Assembly (NCBI GenBank): GCA_004102785.1
Contig: SCEJ01000032.1
Span: forward strand, 1 to 36,122
From: Muribaculaceae bacterium Isolate-013 (NCI)
Lineage (GTDB): Bacteria; Bacteroidota; Bacteroidia; Bacteroidales; Muribaculaceae
DNA length: 36,122 nt
Direction: 5' to 3'
A model generated the notes under the pieces. It was given only the letters and a program-made list of their open reading frames with translations. It made no database searches and was not told where the DNA came from. Shown here piece after piece: positions 1 to 8,900 of the stretch (position 1 is the first letter of the stretch; each line of letters opens with the position of its first letter). The position numbers were made by a program, and so were the translations under genes.

Positions 1-274
1 CCACGAAGCGGTTGTAGGAGAATGTCTGCGGAAACAGATGCTTCCAGTGAATGCGCACACATCCCAGATAATAGTGCTTGAAGTTTCGGTACGAATTGAA
101 GTGGAAACAGATCAGAATCGTGATGACCTCGGCATCCGACATCATGCGCTTTCTTTTCCGTTTTGGAGTGTCAGTTGTGGACGGAAGTGCATTTTTTGCC
201 ATCTCACCCTCAAATTCTTTGCAGAAATCATCTGCAATACAAAAAATTTCAGTAACTTTACTTTCGGTAATCAT
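1..274 (-). CDS. IS982-family transposase, N-terminal 91 residues (runs off window)
   Basis: Read on the minus strand from the ATG at 274-272, the frame is open to the window edge and starts MITESKVTEIFCIADDFCKE. A basic stretch (KRKRKR) follows, then MSDAEVITILICFHFNSYRN and a segment ending FSYNRF. This order matches the N-terminus of IS982-family DDE transposases common in Bacteroides. The catalytic DDE domain would lie beyond the window. The enzyme would cut and paste its own element. The overlapping plus-strand frame from 78 is its antisense shadow. Identity is by recognised pattern only, but the match over some 90 residues is clear. Confidence 0.85.
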   Translation of the reverse strand, partial: MITESKVTEIFCIADDFCKEFEGEMAKNALPSTTDTPKRKRKRMMSDAEVITILICFHFNSYRNFKHYYLGCVRIHWKHLFPQTFSYNRFV

Positions 275-372
275 GATACAGTATTTATTGTTTGACATCT
301 CTAAATTACTAAATATCAGTGATATTACCAAAAGAATCGGCAACTTTTTTAAGCTGCCGATTCAACTTTTTT
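1..372 (-). mobile_element. IS982-family insertion sequence, one end only
   Basis: The left edge of the window lies inside an insertion sequence read leftward, recognised from its transposase. The outer end is placed near 363-373 because the capsid-like reading frame becomes convincing from about 372. I could not identify terminal inverted repeats or a target duplication, because the other end is outside the window. The end region holds a 9-bp hairpin and two copies of CAACTTTTTTA. The boundary is therefore approximate. Confidence 0.7.
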
Positions 373-373
373 A
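334..373. repeat. Hairpin and direct repeats at the IS/capsid junction
   Basis: GAATCGGCA (334-342) and TGCCGATTC (355-363) form a 9-bp stem. CAACTTTTTTA occurs at 341-351 and again at 363-373. The structure lies exactly where insertion-sequence DNA gives way to the capsid frame. It may be the terminus or the transcription stop of the IS. Confidence 0.5.
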
Positions 374-1631
374 TGGTGTTCCTTATCCCGAACTCGCGTT
401 AGTTACCAACGCAACCGTTGGTGATGGAACAGGAAATGTTGCTGTTCTCCCTCTTGACAATGCAGACAAGAAGTTACTTCAGCCTTATGGCACAATTCTC
501 GTCAAAGGAGTTGACGGTTATGCTTCGGACGGCAAAACCAAGACTCCGGGCAAAGACCTCATGCTTTTCATAACCGACCGCGACAAGGTTTCAGGTAATC
601 CTATCGCTATCGCCGTCAACGGTCCCAAGAACGAAGCAACCGATGATTCTTGTCTTGTTCCCGAAATTCCGGCAGGTACAACGCTTGTTATTCTCGCTAA
701 TGCTATGTTCGAGACTCAGAAAGAAGTTCTTCCCGATTTCGTTGTGCCTTCTCCATCGCTTATTTATGCTCAGAAGCGTGGAATGAACAGCATCACATCG
801 GACTACTTTGAGAGTGTTGCCAAACGTATTCCGTTCAGTAAGGCTCTCATCGCAGAGGCTCAGATTCGCAACTTCAAAACAAAGGGTAACCGCACCCTAT
901 GGGCCAGTCGCGCAAGCAAGTTCACGGTTGATACCGAGCTTGGCCAGCAGACAGTCTATACAACCGAGGGGGTCCGCTGGCAGATTAAACGTCACCTTGA
1001 CCACAAAGGCAAGTGGACGTTTGAGGAGTTCATCAGCGTTGCCAAGATGATTTTTACCGGAGAAGATGTGCCAAAGTCTGTGGTGATGCTCTGTGGTAAA
1101 AACTTCCTTGAGAGCGTTCAGTGCATCGACTTTTCAAAACACCCCGAAGTACAGATTTCGGTAAAGACTAACAAACTCGGTTGGCAGGTAACAGCCATTC
1201 ATACCGTATTCGGCGAGTTCGAGTTCAAACGCGAGCCGACTCTTGACTACCTCGGCTGGAGTAATAGCGCAGCTGTCATCGCTTATGAACGCCTTGTTCA
1301 TTACGTTTACTCTTCTGAGCACAAAGACAGTGAACGAGTGGACGGACATGAGGCAAGCCGTGAGCATACAATCGTATGGGATGCTCTTGCTCTCAAAGGC
1401 TCTTGCCATATCTGGATTGACGGCGAGGGCGAGTGCTCGGCAGAAGGCGCAACGACTTACGCCCTTTGGGGCAGTGAGGAGGCTCCTGAAAGCCCGATTG
1501 AGGGTAAGGTCTATGTACTCGTCAGCGATTGTCCCGGAATTAATGCCAAGGCTGTCAGTGGCACAATGTGGCAATATGACAGCACTTCAAAGTCGTGGAA
1601 AGAGTACACGGGTGAAATTTTAGCTAACTAA
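372..1631 (+). pseudogene. Phage major capsid protein, 5' end lost to IS insertion
   Basis: About 419 residues are readable from 372 to the TAA at 1629-1631. The product looks like an HK97-fold major capsid protein of the large gut-phage type. A beta-rich segment with an LPAG-like loop (IPAGTTLVILA) is followed by the region PSPSLIYAQKRGMNSITSDY and then aromatic and charged segments. The last 75 residues look like a separate beta-rich add-on. No credible start codon or ribosome site exists in phage sequence: the frame runs back into antisense IS DNA. I infer that the first part of the gene lies beyond the IS, to the left. If so, no full capsid protein can be made. The family call is from fold pattern and position, just upstream of virion genes; a nearly full-length protein with an unusual start is the less likely alternative. 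Confidence 0.55.
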
Positions 1632-1660
1632 AATACTACACAACCGAAATTCCTAAAACG

Positions 1661-1700
1661 GAGGGAAGCGGAGTGCAGCCCGCACATCCACTTCCCTCTT
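1661..1700 (+). terminator. Stem-loop after the capsid gene
   Basis: GAGGGAAG at 1661-1668 pairs with CTTCCCTC at 1691-1698. Two further G-C pairs follow beyond one mismatch, and a short T-rich tract (CTTTCT) comes after the stem. It sits in the 86-bp gap between the capsid gene and the next gene. It could be a weak terminator or an mRNA-stabilising hairpin that lets capsid be made in excess. Confidence 0.5.
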
Positions 1701-1717
1701 TCTAATAACTCTCAATT

Positions 1718-2287
1718 ATGAATACGAAAAAGACTAAAACAACCTACGGCGTTTACAATCTCATAGAGTGGCACGCACGTCTGCGTATGGGTAAAGCCAC
1801 TGTTAAAGTTGCATTCACAGGAGGCAGCATAACAACACAAGGTGTAACACCTGCCACATTCACTACTGAGAACCCCGTTATTCAGTTTGCTATTGAGAAT
1901 AGTCCTGAATTTCATAACGGCAAAATAAAAGTCGTTAGACGTGTAAAACTTAATGGTGTTGTAGAAATCGAGTGCAACGTTCCAAAAGTTGCGCTTCCCA
2001 TTCCGGCCCCTGCTCCAATCTCTACCGAGAGCGTGGACGCTCCAGTCAAGGAGGACGAGAACGCCCCCGACACGCAGGCCGACAATGAAGTCGAGGCAGA
2101 GGACAACGCCGAGGCAGAGGACAACGCCGAGACTGTTCCTGCGACAACGCAGGTAGAGTTCTCTTGCAACGATGACGCAAAGGACTACCTTGAGCAGACT
2201 TTCGGATTTGTACGTTCCAAACTCCGCAACCGCGAGGATATAGTAGCCGCAGGCAAGGCACGCGGCGTTGACATCATCTTCGTATAA
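1718..2287 (+). CDS. Hypothetical virion-region protein with acidic repeat
   Basis: The 189-residue product is not assigned to a family. Residues 1-90 are mixed beta-like sequence. Residues 100-145 form a low-complexity acidic and proline-rich linker containing a perfect repeat, EAEDNA twice. The last 45 residues form a compact domain (YLEQTFGFVRSKLRNREDI) reminiscent of the small helical FluMu-type N-terminal domains in Mu-like phage proteins. It lies directly after the capsid gene and before a connector-like gene, which suggests a head-associated, decoration or completion role. The start at 1718 follows the stem-loop gap and fits the domain boundaries. Confidence 0.6.
   Translation: MNTKKTKTTYGVYNLIEWHARLRMGKATVKVAFTGGSITTQGVTPATFTTENPVIQFAIENSPEFHNGKIKVVRRVKLNGVVEIECNVPKVALPIPAPAPISTESVDAPVKEDENAPDTQADNEVEAEDNAEAEDNAETVPATTQVEFSCNDDAKDYLEQTFGFVRSKLRNREDIVAAGKARGVDIIFV
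2093..2128 (+). repeat. Tandem 18-bp repeat inside the preceding gene
   Basis: Two perfect consecutive copies of an 18-bp unit starting GAGGCAGAGG (2093-2110 and 2111-2128) encode the repeated acidic residues EAEDNA. This is an in-frame duplication that could vary in copy number by slippage. Confidence 0.85.
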
Positions 2288-2299
2288 ACGTCCAGCGAT

Positions 2300-2935
2300 A
2301 TGGTGTACAAAATCCTGCATATAGCGCGTGACGTGCGTATCGCCATAGATGAGAACAAAACGAGCGAACAACTGATAGCGGATGAGGATATTGACACCCT
2401 ATCGTTGAACGACATTGTCCGCTCCAAGATTGTCGAAGCAGTGCTCCGTGTGGTGACCGAAGCACCCACGCACCTGCTTGACGGCGGTCAGCCATTCGGC
2501 GATGCAATCTTTTGGCGTAGCAAAGGTTCGGGTTGGACACTCCTGCCCGAAGATTTCATGCGCCTCTTAATCTTCAAAATGAGCGATTGGGAGCGACCTG
2601 TGTATGAGCCAATCACAGCCGCCGACCCTCAGTATCAACTGCAATTCTCACGCTACAAAGGACTGCGAGGCAATCCGCAGAAACCAGTAGTGGCAATTGT
2701 CAGCCGTGCCGAGGGTCGTGCGCTGGAGCTATTCTCCTGCAAGGACGCGACCGCAACAGTAGAGCAAGCCGTCTATATCCCCCTGCCGAGGGTAGATTGT
2801 GATGGCGGTATTGAAATCCCGGAGCGTTGCTATATGTCCGTGGTCTATCAAGCCGCCTCGCTTGTGCTTGCCACTATCGGTCAAGGCGACCTATCCTCAA
2901 TGATGTCAGACCTTAGCAAACAACTTTTAGTATGA
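2300..2935 (+). CDS. Hypothetical virion assembly protein (connector-like)
   Basis: The 211-residue product has no signal peptide or membrane segment. It begins with a beta-like segment (MVYKILHIARDVRIAID), then an acidic and aliphatic region (DIDTLSLNDIVRSKIVEAV) and a helical C-terminus. Its stop overlaps the start of the giant tail gene by 4 bp (ATGA), indicating translational coupling. Position between the capsid gene and the tail protein suggests a head-tail connector, tail terminator or base-plate role, but no motif proves it. I do not recognise the family with certainty. Confidence 0.55.
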   Translation: MVYKILHIARDVRIAIDENKTSEQLIADEDIDTLSLNDIVRSKIVEAVLRVVTEAPTHLLDGGQPFGDAIFWRSKGSGWTLLPEDFMRLLIFKMSDWERPVYEPITAADPQYQLQFSRYKGLRGNPQKPVVAIVSRAEGRALELFSCKDATATVEQAVYIPLPRVDCDGGIEIPERCYMSVVYQAASLVLATIGQGDLSSMMSDLSKQLLV

Positions 2936-5900
2936 GTCAGATAAAGACAACCGAAATTGAGGGTGACGTTGCGATTGGCAGACACGTCACCGCAGGCGGA
3001 AATGCGACCATACAGGGAAATGCGACCGTTAAGAAGAATCTCAAAATTGAGGGTTGGCTTGATGCACGAAACATCAAAGGCCCCAACAAGGGAATCTTCC
3101 TTGACGTGACAAAACTCCGTGAGGCATATCCGCTACCGCATGATGGTTGGTGGGCATTAATCGGCAACACTCTCCCGGCCCCCTTGTACATCGCTGACGG
3201 CGGTGCGTGGGTGGCAACCGGGGAAAGCGCAGGCAACCCGACCATTGACAGCCAACAATACAATGAAGCCGTTGCGGCACTTGACGCTGAATTGAAAGCA
3301 CTGGCTACCGATGTTTCAGCCAACAAGCAGAGCATTGACCAAATCCGCACTCAGATAGACACTATCGGCAGTTCGGTCAATACGCTCACGACCGATGTGT
3401 CCGGCCTGAAAACTCGCGTGACCAATGCTGAGACAAGCATTCAGAGCATCAACAACAGCAAGGGCAAGGCTAACGGCCTGGCCTCTCTTGACGCAAACGG
3501 CAAAGTTCCGTCAGCGCAGCTTCCCGGCTTCGTTGATGATGTCGTAGAGTTCAATGCCATAGTCTCCGACATAACACCGCTTGCACAATCAGCGAACAAA
3601 AAATCAACTGATGCCGGTTGTATGGTGGTTTATGACAGCGACCGCAACCGATTTATTCTTGCAGTGTCGCATTTGGCCATACCCGATGAACAGCGTACAC
3701 AATGGGGAGAGCAGATATTGCGCCCGATAAAGACACTCAACACTCCTGCCACCGCCACCGCAGAGAGCGTTGAGGCGTTGCCTCTATTGAACGTTGTGGA
3801 TTACTGGGAACTTACGGACGGAACAGCCTCACTCATCACATCAAAATTCACCTACTACAACAACTGGCTTGACGGTGGCTCCTTTGGTGAAGTTGACGCA
3901 AAAGGTAGAATCCCCGAAGGTGGCAAGGTGTATATTTCTACCTCAGATAATAAAACCTATCGTTGGAGTGGCACACAACTTGTCATCATTGGTAATGACC
4001 TTGCACTGGGTCGTACAGCAAACACGGCGTTCCCCGGCGATGAAGGAGCGCAGTTGCAGGAAAATCTAAAAAACACCGATAACCGACTGTACGACACAGC
4101 CAACCGATTGCGCAACTTAGGGATTCTGCTTTGTGACGGTCAATGGGATGGAACCGGCACTACACCTAAAAGTGGTGTATGGCTTTGTCCGAATGAAGAG
4201 GGCGGTTGGTATTTCCGCAGTTTTGGCAACACCAATTTTTATGACCTCCCTGAAGAAGAATATAACTCTGACATGACGTATAATTCCGGCTGTCTATATC
4301 GTATGGCAGACGGACTATACCGCATTATCAACGATAAACTGACAATGGTCGGAGGGGCTTCAGTCGGCAATACGTTCAACCTCACATCGGAAATACCCAC
4401 AAGCGACCCCGACAAGTTGTTCTATCAATTGAACGACCCGACCGACACCAAGTATTATGCTCCAGCGATAGTCTATGAGCAGGGAAAGGCAGGTTTCGGC
4501 TTGCAGATTACCTTTGCCGTTGCTCACGGTGCGTGGAAGATATACCAGTATGTCGGCGCGACACTTGAAAAGGAAGATGTTTTGAGCAGTGAAAACTGGC
4601 TCGATCTCGCAGGCATGAGCGCAGGCGCAGAAGCCATCGTGAATGTCAATGAGGTGTGCGAAGATAAAGACTACACCATGTCGCTTGCCATACAGGCACT
4701 CATTGACCTGCGCGACACCACCGGGGTAAACTATCTCAAATCCGGACTTGTCATAACCTACCGCAGGGATTCTTCCAAAACGCCCCATGCATGGGAGACA
4801 AAGCAGTTCCGTGGGCAGGTGCAGGATATATCCGCGACAAACGGCGATGACCTATGGCCAGACTTCGGCGGTGGCGGTGGCTCTACTTTTGAACTCGGCA
4901 ACGAGCCAGAGGTAAACGGCACTAAAGCATTGTCAACCGGCGGCGCGTACGATATGGAACAACGCTCATTCGGAGGCTTGCAGATAGAACCCGCCCCATC
5001 GGATTATATCATACAAGCCGTAACTAAAGCAGGCGAACCTCTCGGCGATTCCGTGAAGATACCCAAGAGCAACGGCGGTGGCGGTCAGAGCGGAAGCACA
5101 CTCACCATCTACTGCGACTCTGCCGTATGGGGCGCGTATGGTGGTAAAATCGTTTTGTCGGCCGCCATCAAGAGCGTAAGTTATGACGGCGAAGATGAGG
5201 TACTGGGAACAATCCGCTCACTGAGTATCATCGACCCGACCACCAATATAGAGTTGTGGAGTGAGGTTGTCAATCAGCCGTCCTCAACATCAGCCAATGA
5301 CCTCAAATTTGAATTTGACTTTACCGAGTTCATAACCGGGGCATCGAGCAAGGACTACAAAATCAAAGCCACTGACGCGGACGGCAACGAGCGCACTCGT
5401 GTAATCAGCGTTACCGCCGTTGACGTGACGTGTACCTGTGTGCAGGCACTTAACTACTCAGCCGCCACCGCTCTTGAAGCAGGAGGACGCGAGAAGAGCC
5501 TGCCGATGTATAAGTTTGAAAACAACGTCAGCACCAAACAGGGCATTCTCGTAACCACTGAAATGTTCTACAATGGGGAATGGCGTACCCTCGGCACAGC
5601 GACCGTTACCGACCAGTACAGTCACAACATAAGCATCAACCCCAACAACGTGTTCGGCAATTCCGAACAACTGACGCACGGCGCATACCCCCTGCGCATT
5701 CAAGGCAAAGACATTGCTTCGGGTGTGACAGGCAATACAATCTACACAGCCGTGATGTGCGTTGACGCAAACAACAGCACGCCGATTGTAGTCATGCGAT
5801 ACGATGACCGCAACGAGGGTAAAGTGCGCTTGTATGATTCCATCGCGCTTGATGTCGCAGCTTACACTCCGGGCAAAACACGCACAGCCATTGAGGTAAT

Positions 5901-8900
5901 GATTGACGGACATATAGCCACTACCGCCAACTGCGAAACCAGTCAGACGCTCAATGTAACGAAGCAGATTCAAGGTTATGCCTCGGACGGAAGCAAGAGT
6001 TTTGACGTGTACGCACAGAGCGGAACATCAAAGTCCTTAACCGTCACACTGACCGTTGAGGGTTCAGCAATAGACGCTGAGGTCAAAGAGGGTGCATTGT
6101 TCGCCTTTGACTTCTCCACCCGAAACAACAGCGAGACCGACCACACCATTGAGGACAACGGCTACTCCATGAACGTAAGCGGCAGCAACTGGAACTCCAA
6201 CGGCTTTGTGTCGGTACTGGGAGAGAATGTTCTGCGTATCGCCGAGAATGTAAAAGCGGAGATACCTTATGCACCGTTCTCATCATCAGCCCTTGAAACG
6301 AGCGGAGCCGCAATCCAGTTGGCTTTCTCAACCAAGAGCATCAAGGACAAGGATGCCATGCTCTGCGAGTGCTACGACCCAGCCGCAGGTGTCGGCTTCT
6401 ATATCCGAGGCAACGAGGTAGTGCTTACGGTCCTCAACGGAACTCCGAAGCGTCAGCGCGTAGGGTTCAAGTGCGGAGAGAAAGTAACAGTTGCCATTGT
6501 TGTAGAGCCGGGCAGCAAGTATGTCACCTACAAAGCCTCAGAAGCATCGAGCGGAACAAATTACTCATTTGTCAAACTCTATGTGAATGGCGAGGAGTGT
6601 GCTTCTATCGGCTATCAGCCGGGAACGAGCGCACTGCGTCAGAACAGGACAATCACGTTCAACTCCGAGAACGGCGATTTCAACCTCAACTACATCATGG
6701 CCTACAACTCCTATATGGAATGGTTGCAGGCATTCCGCAACTACCTTTGCAAGTTGAGCGATGTCCGCGCCATGATTGCGGAGTATGACAAAGAGAATGT
6801 ACTGGATACGACAGGCAAGCCGTCCATGAGCCTTATGGCGGCCAAAGGTATACCTTACTATGTGATTGTCGCCGACCAGACCACATTCAATAATTTCGAC
6901 TATGCTCTGAACGGCGGTACATCAACAAGCGACCAGTTTGCCTGCACGCTGTACTACTTCAACCCACAGCATCCGGAAGTAAACTTCAAGGCTGTGAATG
7001 TGCTTTGGCGCAGGCAGGGAACGACTTCGGCACAGCGACCCATTAAGAACGACCGCTTCAACTTCAACAAGAAGAACAAGACCACAGGACTTAAAGCGAC
7101 CGTCACCCTGCTCAATCCCGATGACAGCACCGAACTTGGACTCAACGCAATCAAGGCTGCTGCTGACCGAAAGGTGTTTTGCGCTGAGACTGGTAACTTT
7201 ATTGACGTGGTTACTGTCAAAGTCGATTATTCCGACAGTTCCAATGCCAACGACTGCGGCGTGTGCGATATGATGAACGCCACATTCCGCTCTCTCGGCT
7301 CGTCATACATGACCCCGGCGCAAAGAGCCTTTGACGGGCGTCAGATTCTTTCCAACGGAGACGTTATCACGGGTCGTCAGATGGACCATTCCACAAAGAA
7401 CCACCCGATAGCCTGCTTCCGCGCCACGACCGACACCTTGCAGGACGCATGGTTTCATGCCAAGGGCAACTGGAAAGAGGACAAGGGAGAGCAGACCGCC
7501 CTCGGCTTCAAGGATACACCCGGCTATAACAAAGGCTGTCTCAACTACGGAGACTTTGTGGAATACTTCGGCACACCCGATGAAACCCTCGCGCAAACCG
7601 AGGCTCGTTTCAAGGCAGACCCCGAAACAAATACAGAGGCCGCCCAAAAGAATGTGTATCTCATATCACAGTATTGCGGACGCGACTATGCTATCTACCG
7701 CTACAAGAACGGCGCATGGACACGTTCGACTGGCTCAATGAAGCAGGTTGACGGCATGTGGGTTGTGACCGGCGATGTGCTTAACCCGGTGAGTGGTTAC
7801 GAACTACTGCAATATGCAGGTATGGACTGGTGGCAGGGTGTAGCGACTATTGAAGACATGATGAAGCCGTCAACACAGATTTCATCATGGGTTCGCAAAC
7901 TCGGACTTGCGGCTACGGAATATCCTGCATGGACATACTACTTTGAGTGCATGATTGACGATGACCAACTCCAAGAGGATTTGGCACTCGGCAAGAAAGT
8001 ACCCTACGACCTCTTCAATATGCTTCGTTTCTTCAACTCCTGCGACTACTCCAAAGTCAACGGGTGGGAGAAGATATGGAGAGAGAACGCCTACCGCTAT
8101 ATGTCGCTTGAGAGCGCAATGGCATACACCGCCTTTACTGACTATCTCGCGGCTGTTGACCAACGAGCCAAGAATATGCAGCCTATGTTCTTCTTGGAGG
8201 ACGGCTGTTCGGTAGAGAACGGCGTTTACTCCGGCTACCGAAATATGGAGCCAACCCGAATGTATCTTAACAAGGTATATGACTGTGACACCTGCAACGG
8301 CGCAGACAATGACGGCGGCCGAGACATAGACGCGGAGGTAGACCCCAACAAGATGACTGATGAAGCTACCGGTTATACCAATCCCTACATGGGTTACGGC
8401 TCGGTACTCTTCAACAACATGGACCGTCAGCAGGAGTGCTGGAACAGCAACGACCTCGGCACGACCACCATATCACTGAAGAGTGTTGTAAACCGAATGC
8501 GAAATCAGACTGCGCAGATTGACGGCAAGACAATCGTTCCGTTCTCGCCTGACGGCGCGTTATATTTCTTTGTGGAGAAGCGACTGATGTTCTGGCCGAA
8601 AGTCATCTCTTCCTATGACGGGGAGCGTAAGTACATAGATAATACCGGGATAGCCAATCAGCCGTATTTCTATGCACTGCACGGCCTGGGATTGACCTCC
8701 TTACCTCGCTTCATAGAGCAACGATGGGCAATCCGTGACGGCTATTATCAGACAGGCGACTTCTTTACCAATCCATTGAGCGGACGTGTGTCTGCCATCA
8801 AAGCCGATTCTAAAATCTACATCACCGCAGCAGCTCCGGGATATTTCGGAATCGGTAATGACGCAAGCGGTCAGTTGTCGGAATCCGTCTTTTTGGAAGC

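Noticed and set aside
78-371. Upstream extension of the capsid-like frame to an ATG at 78
   Set aside because: This part is antisense to the IS982 transposase and has no phage-like sequence; the open frame is chance.
2093-2128. Repeat that might start a CRISPR array
   Set aside because: Only two adjacent 18-bp copies without spacers, inside a coding gene; no array exists in the window.
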